A DNA stretch of 49,598 nucleotides from Chara braunii (Eukaryota; Streptophyta; Charophyceae; Charales; Characeae): positions 819,985-869,582 of the forward strand of contig BFEA01000216.1 of the NCBI GenBank assembly GCA_003427395.1, in the 5' to 3' direction. Of this stretch, positions 30,426-41,283 are shown one piece after another. A model generated the notes under the pieces. That model saw only the letters and a list, made by a program, of their open reading frames with translations. It made no database searches and was not told where the DNA came from. Positions within the stretch are counted from its first letter, which is position 1. The number at the start of each line of letters is the position of its first letter. The translations under genes were made by a program, and so were the position numbers.

Positions 30426-31816
30426 TGGTGGACCTCAGGTCTGGAACTAGTACCACCCCCTACAGCAAGGAGCAAGAGGAGAGAGCTGCCGCCATTCTGC
30501 GAGAGAGGAAGGAGAGAATGGAGAAGAGGGAACTGACTAAGCATGCCAAGATGCTGGCCCTGCTGGAGGAGCAAGAGGTAAAGAAGAGGCAGATGGAGGA
30601 AGAGCTGAAAAAATGGACGAAGGAGTAGGAGGAGAAGATGGCGGCTATACAAGGGGAGGTGGAGAAAGAAGAAGAAGAAGAAAAGCAGGTAGAAGAAGAG
30701 GTACGCTGGAAAGGAGAAGAGGTGGAGCCAGCATGAGTAAGGAGGAGGAGATTGAAAAGACCACACAAGAATGGACCGCACATTTGGAGTTCGGAGAAGA
30801 TAGGGAGGCCGAGCTGGCCGTACCCAAGCAGAGAGAGAAGCGGCAAGGAGAGAGTTAGAAGCAGAGAGGGACCTGGTGAGGAGAAAGGCGAAAGAGGAGG
30901 AACAACAAAGGGCATGGAAGTGGCGTTTGTCCCAAGAAAGAGTTAGGTGTTTGGAGGCGGCAGCGCAATCAGAGAAGGACCTGAAAGCGGCGGAGACTAG
31001 GATGGGGAAGATCAGGGAAGAGACTGAGATAGCCACTAAACTCGATACCCTGACCGAGAGTGTGGAATCTTTACTAATTGCACATCGTGAGCAAACGCAG
31101 TACATCGGCAGCCTAGATGTAAAGATAGATGCGATATGTGTTGGGTTTTAAGATTTTGCGTGTGACATGATGAAGTACCCGGTGGACCAGGTCCACTTGG
31201 CGATCAATAAGATTAAGGAATTCTGCACCGGTGCCATTGAAGGCACCAAGTTAGCGGCTCCTAAGGAAGAGGAGCCAGCCCCACCACGTCGCGAGAAGGT
31301 CAAAGTCTTTTCCCCGAAACCTTCAGTGGAAAGAAGGGAGAGGATTTCAATAACTGGGAGGCCAACGTGCACTCCTATCTGTATTTACAGTGAGTCACGC
31401 TTGAAGACCACGTTTCGCTCGCCCTCACTGCAAATTGCGAAAACGATATGGTCACCTATTCTAGATTGACACCTCTCTCTAAGTTCCTGAAATCGCTCAG
31501 GGAGCGATTCTCATATGTGACGCGGGGGCTCAAAGCCTCCGACAAGCTCTAAATGATACACACTCGCTAGTGGAAGAGTGTGCATGTGCTTAAGTCCACT
31601 ATGGACGATTTGATTGCAGTCCTTGGGCATGGGGTAACTGATGCCCAGCTACTTAACCTCTTCTATCGAGCCCTGCCTGAAAATATTCAGGGACACTTCT
31701 TTGAGAAGAAGAATCAACAGGGCATGACCTATGACACTCCCAGTCGGGAGGCAGTTGCCTTTGCCGCCCAAGCGTCGCTAGTTACCAAGTTCTGGCACAA
31801 GGACTTGTCAAAGTGA
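30426..31816 (+). pseudogene. G4 gag relic with coiled coil
   Basis: Starting at MVDLRSGTSTTPYSKEQEERAA, the plus strand runs through a long Glu/Lys/Arg coiled coil (RERKERMEKRELTKHAKMLALLEEQEVKKRQMEEELKK) to a GAG-to-TAG stop at 30626-30628. It continues in shifting frames (EEEEEKQVEEEV, EKDLKAAETRMGKI, ESVESLLIAHREQTQYI). Next is the capsid-like block (FNNWEANVHSYLYLQ, LRERFSYVTRG, 31340-31530), then STMDDLIAVLGHGVTDAQLLNLFYRALPENIQGHFF (31600-31700). It has the same organisation as G2 gag. At least five breaks. The upstream 30326-30425 holds no primer site, so the element is 5'-truncated. Confidence 0.85.
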
Positions 31817-32400
31817 AAAACGTGGAGCGGATGCACCATCTCGGGCCAAATCAAGGCCAAAGATAGTTTGATTCTGACGATGGAAGAAGGTGGTGCAAAC
31901 AAGGTTCCCTGCTTTGACATGGAGTGGGGACTAGAGGAGCAGGGCAGTAGCGTTGGTCACGGGAGAACCTACGGTGCTGTCGCGGCCGGAGGGAGGCCGC
32001 AAGGAGGAGGACAAAGGTCCGACCAGAATGGTCGGGCCTCGGGTGGCCGAGGGTAGGGCGGCCAGGGGGTTGGCGGCAATGGCAACCGCCAAGCGGGAGG
32101 AAGGGGAGGTCTCCCGCCTAACCGTCCGCGTTTTAGTTGGTCACCTCCCAGACAAGGATGGTGGCACCCAGGCCGGCCTGAGGGCAGACCCTGGGACGAT
32201 CTGGGCATAGAGCAAAAAGTATGGCAATAACGCATCAACAGTTCTCAGTGCGTGTTCTGCGGGGACCCGAGTCATATCATCAAATTTTGTCCTAAGTATA
32301 GGGACCGTGCTGCGTCTGGGGCAGCAAAAGACAGCCGCCGGTAGGGGTTGCAATTGGCCCTACCCCAGGAGTATGTGGACCTGAGCGTGCGCGTGAAGTA
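31817..32400 (+). pseudogene. G4 gag tail: Gly/Arg-rich stretch and zinc knuckle
   Basis: A Gly/Arg-rich segment (31950-32200) is followed by CVFCGDPSHIIKFCPKY at about 32245-32295, a proper CX2CX4HX4C zinc knuckle that would bind element RNA. The frame is interrupted repeatedly around it. Confidence 0.75.
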
Positions 32401-32589
32401 GAGTCTCCCACTCCACATATCTCCATGGCAAAGGCTGCAGGCCGGCGTCTAGTAGGCTGTCCAGAGACTGCTTGTGTTAGGGTCCCTCTAGACGTTTCCC
32501 TCACAGGCTTACATGAGGAGTTGCGAAAGAGGAGGCAAGCCTGGGCCAAGATGAAGAAGGATAGTAAAGGACAACTGATCCTCGCATAT

Positions 32590-33190
32590 GTAGAGATTTT
32601 TAGAACTAGGAGCCCTGATAGACAGCGGGGCGACTAGGAGTTATATTAGTTCTAAAGAGATGAAAAAGTTGAAGCTAAATCTAAAGGTCCAGTGATTAGA
32701 GGAACCTGTAGTCAGCATCCTCGCAGACAATAGCAGGATGCGTGTTGAAGAGTATGTTGAGGAGGTCCACACCTACTTTCACTTAGAGAAAGAAGGGAAG
32801 GTAGAGAAGGTATCGCACTCCTTGACCCTCCTCGTAGAAGAGAGTCTCTCGTTTAACATTGTGTTAGGCACATATTGGGGAGAGGCAGCAGGAGCCACAC
32901 TTCACCTTAAAGAGCACGAGTGCAGGCTCCCTAGCGCGACAGGCGAAGTCAAGCAAGTCCGCCTGTTCCATGAGTCCGAGGTAGATAATCCCCTTGCCCA
33001 TTGCTGCCTCAACGATCCTGCATTCACCAAACTTGTGCGAAAGGAGCAGCTCGAAGAGCAGGTGTTCGTAGCGTATGTCAGACCAATACCGATAAGCCTA
33101 AAGCGAAAGAAAGGGTCCATCCTACTATCGCCAGTTTGCTGGAAGAATACAAAGACCTATCTGAAGCACCTTCAGGAGTAGTGCCCTGAC
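32590..33190 (+). pseudogene. G4 aspartic protease region
   Basis: LGALIDSGATRSYISSKEMKKL (from about 32608) keeps the intact Asp-Ser-Gly active site, unlike G2, G3 and G5. A stop near 32693 precedes EPVVSILADNSRMRVEEYVEEV and LSFNIVLGTYWGEAAGATLHL, where the family has DWL. The spacer to RT (HESEVDNPLAH, LVRKEQLEEQVFVAYVRPI) runs to 33181. Confidence 0.82.
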
Positions 33191-34697
33191 CGATCCAACA
33201 TTGCGTAGAGATAGAACCTGGCAGTAGAACGCCTAAGGGGGCAGTCTATACGATGTCTCCTAAGGAGTTAGAGGAGCTTCGCAAACAATTAGATGAGCTC
33301 CTAGAGAAAGGATGGATCAGACCTAGCTCGTCACCGTTGGCACACCTGTTTTATTCGTCCCAAAGAAAGAGGGAGAGCTACGCATGTGCATAGACTACAG
33401 GGGACTGAACGTCATCACAATTAAGAATGTAGAGCCATTACCGCGTATAAATGACCTGTTAGATCGAGTGCAGGGATGCAAGTATTTTTCAAAGATAGAT
33501 TTGAAGTCAGGTTATCATCAGATAGAAGTGCATCCTGACGATCAGTATAAGACGGCGTTCGGTACAAGGTATGGGCATTATGAGTTCATAGTGATGCCAT
33601 TCGGACTTACTAATGCACCAGCTACCTTTCAGCGTTACATGAACGACTTGTTTAGACCGTGGTTAGATAGATTCGTCGTAGTTTATTTAGACGATATCTT
33701 AGTGTTCAGCAAGACCCTCGAGGAACATGAGGGCCATCTACGGCATATTCTAAGCAAGTTGAGAGAGTCTAACTTCAAGATTAACCCGAAGAAGTGCAAA
33801 TGGGCCAAGATAGAGGTCCTTTAACTAGGCCATGTACTAGACGGCGACGACATTCGGCCTGAGGACAATAAGATAGCATCCATTAGAGATCGGTCGTTTT
33901 CTAAGACGCTGACAGAGTTGCGTTCGTTCTTAGGATGGGCTACCTACTATAGGAAGTTCGTAAGGAACTTCTCCACGATCGTTGCTCCCCTTCGTAGGTT
34001 GCTGAAGAAAGAGACCATCTGGAAGTGGGACCAGGATTGTACGTCGGCCCTCAAGAAATTAAAGAAGGCTCTAATAGAGTACCCTGTCCTCAAAGTTGCT
34101 GACCCGTCACTGCCATTTGTTGTCACTACAGACGCTAGTCAGTATGGCATAGGTGTCGTCCTACAGCAAGATGACGGCAACCGTTATAGGCCCGTAGAGC
34201 ACATGTCAGCCATGCTGCCCTCAGAGAAAGTTGCAGCATCGACGTATGAGAGGGAACTCTATGCTCTCAGGCAGGCCTTAGATCACTGGAAACACCACCT
34301 GCTTCGGAGGCACTTCAAGGTATATTTTGATTACAAGACTCTTCGATGGCTAAAGACACAGGCCAGGATGACACCCAAGTTGACTACATGGGCTGCTGAG
34401 ATAGACCAATTTGACTTTGAGTTAAGGCCTGTAAAAGGAAAGTATAACGTGGTAGCCGATGCTCTGCGTAGAAGAGTTGATTACTTCGGCGCGATAGTGC
34501 ACTATCTAGACATAGGGGCCAATCTGCAGCAGAAAGTAAGAGATGCCTATGTACAGGACCCGATCTACTGTGAGCTGCTGAAGAAAGTAAAGGAAGCCCC
34601 AAATCGTGAGCCACACTACCGAACCACGAACGGGCTATTGTTCAAGAAGACCAACGCCGCTGACAAACTATGTGTCCCCAATAATGAAGATCCGTAG
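33191..34697 (+). pseudogene. G4 reverse transcriptase-RNase H relic
   Basis: MSPKELEELRKQLDELLEKG (about 33252 on) and a frameshift at about 33340 lead into the frame 33384-33824: [50 protein letters not shown], and the intact box [11 protein letters not shown] (about 33689-33720). A TAA at 33822-33824 replaces the Tyr of YLGHVL. The frame resumes with TELRSFLGWATYYRKFV, VTTDASQYGIGVVLQQDDG, STYERELYALRQALDHWKHHLL, FDYKTLRWLKTQARMTP (Ser-Asp-His replaced by Phe-Asp-Tyr) and NVVADALRRR to 34697. Three main breaks. Close relative of G2. Confidence 0.9.
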
Positions 34698-35510
34698 CCT
34701 CATTCTAGGGGAATGTCACGATACGGAAGGACACTTCGGATGGCAGACAACCTTAGCTAACCTGATGATGTCATACATGCGGCCAGGAATGAAAGCAGAC
34801 TGCATAGAGTATGTGCGCAGCTGCAAGGTGTGTCACCGTAACAAGACCACAACCAGAGCCCATCTAGGTCTTCTTAAACCCTTGCCTATTCCATCAGGAC
34901 CCGAAGATTCAGTTTCCATCGACTTCATGGATACTGGGGTCAAAAGTAGACACGACAAGACTCAAGTCATGGTCATAGTAGATAGATTTAGCAAGTATGC
35001 AATATTTGTTCCCCTGCCTCTAGAGCCACGTACAGACTTAGTCATTAGCAAGTTTTTCGACTTCTGGGTAAGCGAGCATGGCATGCCCCTATCCATAGTT
35101 AGTGATAGGGACACACAGTTTACTAGTCAGAATTGGCAGGATCTTATGAAAGTCTATGGGTCTAAGTTGTTCCTGTCGTCAGGACGACACCCAGAGACTG
35201 ACGGCCAGACAGAATAGATGAATAAGATCTTGCAACAACTACTCAGAATGTATATTAAACCGGATCAGGTAAACTGGGATGAGATGCTTCCCGAAGTAGC
35301 AAGCGCCTACAATAATAGTGTCCACCTAGCTACTTGCAGGACTCCTAATGAGCTACACAAGTCCTTTAGACCTAGGCGACCATTTAAGGGACTAAATCGG
35401 GACCAGATACAGAGACTAGCACCCGGCACACAAGAATTTGCGTTGCAGCACGAGCAAGGTCATAGACAATATGAGAAAACCCCAGCATCGAATGATAGCG
35501 CAAGCTAACA
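34698..35510 (+). pseudogene. G4 integrase core
   Basis: GECHDTEGHFGWQTT and CKVCHRNKTT form the HHCC domain (34709-34850). The core shows SIDFMDTG, VSDRDTQFTS and GRHPETDGQTE with all three acidic residues (to 35214). A CAG-to-TAG stop at 35215-35217 sits where relatives have Gln. Beyond it, MNKILQQLLRMYIKPDQVNWDEML and YNNSVHLATCRTPNELHKSFRPRRPF continue to 35508. One premature stop is the only clear defect in this piece. Confidence 0.9.
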
Positions 35511-36005
35511 AGCACCGTCGACCTTCACAGTTTCAGGTAGGCGATGTAGTCTGGGTCAAGTCAAAGGAGTTCGCACCAGAGGAAAACATCTCGCAGAAGC
35601 TCCTACCTGGGTATAGAGGACCATGGCATGTCCTAGAAGTTAAGGGAGGAGAGGACAGCCCATCTTACACAATAGAAATCCCAGCACACCTCCACACGTA
35701 CCTAGTCTTCCATGCGTCCAAGTTGCTACCTTGCACCACGCCCGACAGATTTCTAGATTTCCTTCCCGAAGGTCAATGATTCCGCCAGACATGGACGATG
35801 CATATGACATAGATCAGATAGTGGAAGAGGACGTGTTTAGGACAGGAGTTCAAGGTCGTCCCAGAAACAGTATAAGGTTAGGTTCGCATACCAGGAACCC
35901 GAGGACAACCGGTGGTTTACAAGAACAGAGCTTCTAGAAACCGCACCTGACATAGTGCACGCCTATGAGAGGGAAAGAAAGGGCAAAGGTCCTACCATGA
36001 GTTAG
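35438..36005 (+). pseudogene. G4 integrase C-terminal and chromodomain
   Basis: After a frame change the sequence reads QANKHRRPSQFQVGDVVWVKSKEFAPEENISQKLLPGY, GPWHVLEVKG, PSYTIEIPAHLHTY and FHASKLLPC (to about 35735). It shifts again, and 35877-36005 gives KVRFAYQEPEDNRWFTRTEL, a chromodomain-like end, closing with TAG at 36003-36005. This copy supplies the reference that shows the G2 protein is cut between KSKQF and EEN. Confidence 0.88.
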
Positions 36006-36043
36006 AGTGTTCTCGGAGGACCTCGAATTTAGGACAGCGGGAG

Positions 36044-36870
36044 TGAAACGGTTTCACTCAGTTGACCCAACTTTGCAGACACAAAGATTCGACCCCTAGA
36101 CCTGTGCCCTAACCTTGTACATTGAACCTGTGTGCTGAGTGAGATTCGATCCCTAGACCTATCCTATACCTGTACATAGACCCAGTGACCTGAGTAGGAT
36201 TCGATCCCTAGACCTGCCCTACATCCTAGGCTAGTCTGTAGGTCGGACAATAGAACTTGACCCCTAGGTCTGTAGATTAGGAGTTAGGTCTGTTACCGTT
36301 AGGCTTAGGACGGTCTGTTCTAGAAGTCTCTATCTGAGTCTACTGAGGCCTAGAGCCTGTTTGTAAGTCTGTAGGCTCTAGAAGGTCGTAGGTCCCTGTA
36401 GGCCATTCCAGTCAGCAAGTACCAGGGGTAGGGGCTGCACGTGGGGAAGGTTCAGGAGCACGCTGTGGGTTTCACACGTTTTGGGCAGAAGGCCAAATGT
36501 CTGGAAACTTCCCTGGGCCACACGTTTTGGCCCAGGCCCACACGTTTTGAGGCAGGCCCAGGTACCTCCAAAGAGGTATAGATAAAGAGGCAGCGCCCAA
36601 CCATTCATTCATTTGCCTGTGAGCCATGCGAAAGTGCTGCCTTGGTATCTTGTGCGTGGAGATCTGCAGGTGCCCGGAGACGAAGTGGGCAGTGAGGAAG
36701 ACAACGACCATAGCTGGCCAATGACGTAGACGACGGCGGCCATAGCTAGGAGGAAGGCGGCGGCGGCCATAGCCGCCCAGAATGCAAACAGAGTGTGCAG
36801 AGTGTGTGTGACTGTGTAGCGTGGACATTCAGGGTGATCCCCAGGGCAGATCCCTTCCCCTCCTCCATGC
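36044..36870 (+). repeat. G4 3' LTR with repeats and core-promoter-like signals
   Basis: After the purine-rich GGACAGCGGGAG the sequence starts TGAAACGGTTTCA, a 13-bp palindrome, as an LTR start should. A degenerate 55-57 bp tandem repeat (GATTCGA.CCCTAGACCT at 36086, 36143, 36198) follows. CACACGTTTTG occurs at 36473, 36519 and 36539, and TATAGATAAA at 36577 lies 38 bp after the last one, consistent with upstream elements plus TATA box of an LTR promoter. The right edge is not fixed. Confidence 0.55.
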
Positions 36871-37766
36871 ACTGGGCTTCGCTCCACTACTCACCGCTTG
36901 TCATCCTGCCTCTCCTTCGGCGGCCATAACCGCAAGTTGTACGGTTGTTCTGAACAAAGTTTAAGAGCAGGTTCGTAGTTGATTCTGAGTTGACGAGTTT
37001 GGTTTGCCATCGGTTCTCATGTCTGCATGTTGTGAGCAAGTCTGAAGTCGAGTCTGATTGCATGGTGTTCACATCAGTAAGAAACAATGTATGGCACTGG
37101 ATCATCCTCTGCCTTCAGCACACCACCATGTAGACAACATGCACGCATGCATGGGGTCATTCTAGTTGCTGCCACAACCCTGAAGTTGCCCCAAATGCTA
37201 TATTCAAATTAGCAAAACAAGTCGGCCTGCCACAGTTACACCCTTGGCACATCTCTTCGTGAGGCGGAACTCCCCGCTCCTCATCCTCCCGCTCCTCCTC
37301 CTGCTTGTCATCCTGCCTCTCCTCCTGCTCCTCCCGCTTGTCATCCTGCCTCTCCTCCTGCTCGTCCTCCCGCTTGTCATCCTGCCTCTCCTCCTGCTCG
37401 TCCTCCCGCTTGTCATCCTGCCTCTCCTCCTGCTCCTCCTCCTGGCACTCCTCCTCCATGCACTGGGCTTCGCTCCACTACTCACCGAATGTGCAAAATG
37501 AGAATGAATCTTCCACTAGAACATGGGGAGATACACAACCACAATTTTTGTCTTTCCTCCTGCTCCTCCTAACGCTCGTCGTCTATTCGTCGTCCTTTTG
37601 CTCCCGCTCGTAGTCCTCCCTCTCCTTCCACTCCTTTTCCTGCCACTCATTCTTCTCCTGTTCGTGATCCTCCCCCTCCTCTTGATGGCTCTCCTCCCAT
37701 TCACTGGGCTTTGCTCCACTACTCACCAAATGTGCAAGATGAGAATGAATCTTCAGCTAGAACATG
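36871..37766. repeat. Repeat region with 33-36 bp minisatellite
   Basis: CACTGGGCTTCGCTCCACTACTCACC occurs at about 36871, 37460 and 37704. The last two continue alike (ATGTGCAA.ATGAGAATGAATC.TC..CTAGAACATG), so the segment is duplicated. Between 37281 and 37450 a minisatellite of CTCCTGCTCGTCCTCCCGC and TTGTCATCCTGCCT units (33-36 bp) occurs about four times; on the minus strand it reads as a 12-residue acidic/basic repeat (EERQDDKREDEQ). A related pyrimidine-rich stretch is at 37555-37700. I see no real gene. Confidence 0.7.
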
Positions 37767-38812
37767 TGCAAGGAACATGAATGTGAGCGAAGTACAGAAA
37801 TCCAAATTGCAAATGACGCTGAAGTCCAAGTACTCAAACAAAGAGCAGATGGCACGTTGGAACCAAGAAACCATTCATATAAAAACAATACAGCAGAATC
37901 GTGAGGTCAATGTCCCAGCCCGTAGGGCCACACCAACAACAGAACCCAATGTATCTCTCTCTCTGAACGGCGTTGGCGCCCTACCTACACTACTCCCTAC
38001 AGCTACAACTACAGCATGATCACAACCAGACGACTTGAAGACCAGCGTGCTTGGCGTCAACACCAATGCCGACCTCCTCTCTCCACGCCAGGTAAGTACC
38101 TTCGTTGCTCCCCACTCTTATCCCGTCTCCCTACTCTCGTGCCTCCTTCCCGAAGACCACCTTCGCCTCCCTACCTCTCACTGCGCCCTGCAGCCCAGCT
38201 ATGGCTGACGGCGCTCGCTGCCCTGCAGCGCCCCACACCTCTGCGCCCGCTAGCGCGCTTGACCACCTAGTGCACTCGCTACACAATGCAGCAGCGTGCC
38301 AACAATGCCGCACCGGCCAAGATCCCTTCCCCTGCGCCCAGACTGCCTATATGTCGTGGTAGGCGCGTGTGCGGCTCCTCTAGCCTGCGACTGGGCCCTG
38401 GTATCTGTGTCCAGGCCCGATGCAGATGGGGCCCAGACTTTTACAGTTGCGCCCATCAGCCCAGGGCCGATGTCCAGATTCAGATAGCGGGCCGGTTTCC
38501 CATGGTACACTCGGCCTCTATGACAACAACGCTGCTTTTCGATTGGCCAGCGTCCAAGGTGTGATGTGTCGGCCTCCCCTGGCTTGTGCCCAGGGCTCAA
38601 CCAACTGGGGCCATGGGCTCGACTGCTTCTGCAGGAGTCTGTCTTGCTTCAGCAACTGTCTGATACCCATTTCTCGAAATGCTGAAAGAAAGGCCTCTCG
38701 TGGATATTCTGGCCCGCCTTCACTTAGGGCGGTCATGAGGCTTGCTGGGGGCCTTAGCCCAGAACATATGCATGTTGGCAAGGCCCCAATGAGGGCTCAA
38801 TCCTCACATACA
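37767..38812 (-). repeat. G5 3' LTR (1046 bp)
   Basis: On the minus strand it starts TGTATGTGAGG just after the polypurine tract AAGCCAAGGGGGA and ends TTCCTTGCA. Its inner 600 bases (37767-38370) repeat at 46550-47163 in the same orientation with only scattered differences. On the plus strand a consensus splice donor CAG|GTAAGTACC lies at about 38091. It was inserted into the duplicated repeat to its left (after AACATG). Confidence 0.85.
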
Positions 38813-38844
38813 TCCCCCTTGGCTTCAAAAGTCCGCTGAGATGG

Positions 38845-39299
38845 TTACTTCGCAGGTGCCTTCCCCTTTAACTTTCTTTTATATTCAGCCACCACCTGAG
38901 GTGCTGTCTCAATCAGTTCCTCTATGGTGAACCATCGATCTTCTTTCGGATCTGTATGATGCCTGAATCTGACCCTGTATTCTCTCTTGGGTTTTGGAGG
39001 TCTCCCTCTACCGAGAGGTTTTGGAGGTCTCCCTCTACCGAGAGGTTTTGGAACAGGCATGTCTCTGTGTTCCAGAATGTCGTCGATGTCCACGTGGCCA
39101 TCCATGGTTGGGGGCAGCATTGATCTCCTGGATGGAAATTGAGTTGTCTCAGCGAATGGTGCAAGCTTTGAGGCGTGGAAGACAGGGTAAGTGCGCAGGT
39201 GTCCAGGGATTCGAATAACACAGGACGGACCATCCAAATCATCCCCAACTACATCCAAGACTTCCCAGGGACCGAAATATTGTGGCATTACTTTACGAG
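38845..39299 (-). pseudogene. G5 integrase C-terminal region: AT-hook-like repeat and chromodomain
   Basis: The minus-strand frame begins MPQYFGPWEVLDVVGDD and passes GPSCVIRIPGHLRTY and FHASKLAPF. The nine-residue unit PLGRGRPPK then occurs twice (exact 27-bp tandem repeat at about 38995-39050), followed by YRVRFRHHTDPKEDRWF, the chromodomain-like block. GRGRPPK resembles the AT-hook core that binds AT-rich DNA. It ends at 38845. The block of codons just before it is out of frame with the core. G1 breaks off exactly at this Gly-Arg-Gly. Confidence 0.85.
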
Positions 39300-40353
39300 A
39301 GATTCCGAATTCCTGTCCTAGTTCACTAGCCTTAACCCAGACACGTTGGATGGTCGACGATGTTTGTTCTCAGAAGCAATCATTGCTTCCTGAGATTTCT
39401 TGATGTGCTCGACAGCTTGCTGAAGCAACTTCTCATACTGCACCCCGTATTCCAAGGTGCCAGGTGTTGCAGCAGGTCGGTTTTCAGGCAGGAGGATCTA
39501 GGCTTCCATCCCAAATGCAACTGGTTAGGACTAACGCCGGTTGTGCTGTGCACAGCGTTGTTGTACAGGCTGGCGATGAGAGGCAATTTCTCATCCCAGT
39601 CATCTTGACTGGGCTTAATGTAATGCCTCAGCAGATGTTGCACAACTCTGCTCATCTGTTCGGCCTGTCCGTTGGCTTCGTGATGATTCCCAGAAGCCAT
39701 CTGAAGTTGACTGCCCATTTGCTCAGCAGTCTTCTTCCACAACTCACTTGTGAAGCAGACATCTCTGTCACTAACGATTGACTTTGGGAGTCCAAAATCA
39801 CGCACCCAGTTGTCCATAAACAACTTGATGACGTGCTCAGTCCTCACAGTCTCTGGCATGGCAATCAATCTAGCATACTTGGTGAATCCGTCTTTGATGA
39901 CAAAGATGTGCCTCTTGCCACTCCTGCTGGTTACAAGGGTGTCCATGAAATCCATGGAAACACTCGGTCCCGGACCAACGGGAATGGGCAAGGGCTTCAG
40001 CAACCCAAGCGGTGCTTGAGTTCGCGGCTTGTCCCGTTGACAGACCTAGCAGGTGTCCACATACTTCTTTGCGTCATCTAGCATACCGGGCCACCAAAAT
40101 CGCTGTACTAGATTGGCACTGGTCTTTTTGTAGCCAAAATGTCCAGTTGCATCATGGCATTCACCTAAAAATAAACTGCGCAAATTCTCAATAGATGGAA
40201 CAACTAATCTTTCAATCCCAACCTTTCTCAGAAAAAGCAACCCATCCACCATCACAAACTCTTCTTCGGTGCCCTTGTCTTTGACCTGCAGTTTGTGAAT
40301 GATGTCCATCGTAACAGGGTCTTTCCGATAGGCTTCCTCCAGCGATCGAGTCA
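39300..40353 (-). pseudogene. G5 integrase zinc domain and core relic
   Basis: After the solo LTR the minus strand resumes at TRSLEEAYRKD and reads GECHDATGHFGYKKTSANLVQRFWWPG and the first zinc cysteine, with a CAG-to-TAG stop directly after it (40046-40048). The core (40003-39380) has MDFMDT, VSDRDVCFTS and GNHHEANGQAE, where His replaces the usual Pro but all three acidic residues are present. VDRFTKY reads KDGFTKY. A frameshift near 39490 ends the good frame after LHLGWKPRS. Confidence 0.9.
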
Positions 40354-40357
40354 CATC

Positions 40358-41279
40358 TGCGAGGCCACAGCCTCTAAGAGCCTCATAAGGCCCCAATTTT
40401 GCAGCCCATCGGCCGCCCTAAGTGAAGGCAGGCTCGACGAGGCCCTCAGGGCCTTTTTCTGGCCACCACGCAACTCAGGGAAATTCAGGCAATTGTGCAG
40501 CGCCAGTTGGTTGAGTGAACCCAGGCCCTGGGCCGCCTGTGTGAATGTACGTGCAGCAGGCCCTGGGCTGGATACGGGTACCGGGCCAAACACAGGCGGA
40601 AAGCAGTTGGGCCCATGCAACCACTTCGGGCCAAAGGTCTGCTTTCCTCGTGCTGGGCCTCAGGCTACCGGGGCCTACTGGAAGCTTCCTGGAGTGAGCG
40701 CAGGCAGGCCACTTCGATATAGGGAAGGGCCTGCCTCCTCATTCGGCATTCGGGTGTTGGCTGCATGTTGCGCAAGCACTGCTGCTGCCCTATTGGCTGG
40801 CTGGCGCCTACGCTCTCACGGGCGAGCAGGGAAGGAGCGGGAAGCCATAGCCGAGCTGCTCCGCTGTGAGCTGGGTGTGGCGCAGGGTGGTCCTTGGGTG
40901 CTAGTGGCATCTGTGAGCTGGGGAACGAGGTTGTGAGTGTAGTGCGAGACATACCTGGTGCTGGAAGCGTGCGACATTGGTCGCCATATGCTCGTACTTC
41001 GAGAATGCTGTTGATGTCATCTTTCGGCTTCGTAGTATAGGCCAGATAGGATCTGCCACATGTAGTCTGGGCGTCGAGCGCCAGATAGGATATCAACTCT
41101 GGTTCTTCGTTGATGATGATGGGACTATTTCAGCATTGTCAATTATGAACTCTTGGTGTGTTCTTATTTGGTGAATCTCGTGTTGCAATTTTGCTGTTGG
41201 TTCGAGGTCAAGACTATTTGGACTCATATGTATGATGTTGTTTGATTGCTGAAGTTCGCTATTGCTCATCTTCCTTGCA
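40358..41279 (+). mobile_element. Solo LTR (922 bp) inserted in G5 pol
   Basis: The insert interrupts the G5 frame after residue 530 of the RT frame and is flanked by CATC on both sides (40354-40357, 41280-41283; the match can be read as CACATC). It starts TGCGAGGCC and ends CCTTGCA. Its right end matches the G1 LTR end, and GCCGCCCTAAGTGAAGGC (about 40412) matches the G5 LTR (about 38719-38736, opposite strand), so it belongs to the same LTR group. No coding part lies within. It is a solo LTR left by recombination between two LTRs. Confidence 0.85.
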
Positions 41280-41283
41280 CATC

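Noticed and set aside
30407-31105. 232-codon Leu/Ser-rich frame on the minus strand
   Set aside because: It is the complement of the G4 gag coiled coil (Glu/Lys codons read backwards give Leu/Ser/Phe), not a membrane protein.
37244-37501. Leu-rich plus-strand frame resembling a membrane segment
   Set aside because: It is a translation of the pyrimidine minisatellite; all frames of such a repeat look hydrophobic or charged.
40295-40936. 213-codon plus-strand frame
   Set aside because: It runs from the complement of G5 integrase into the solo LTR; it is a chance frame across an insertion junction.
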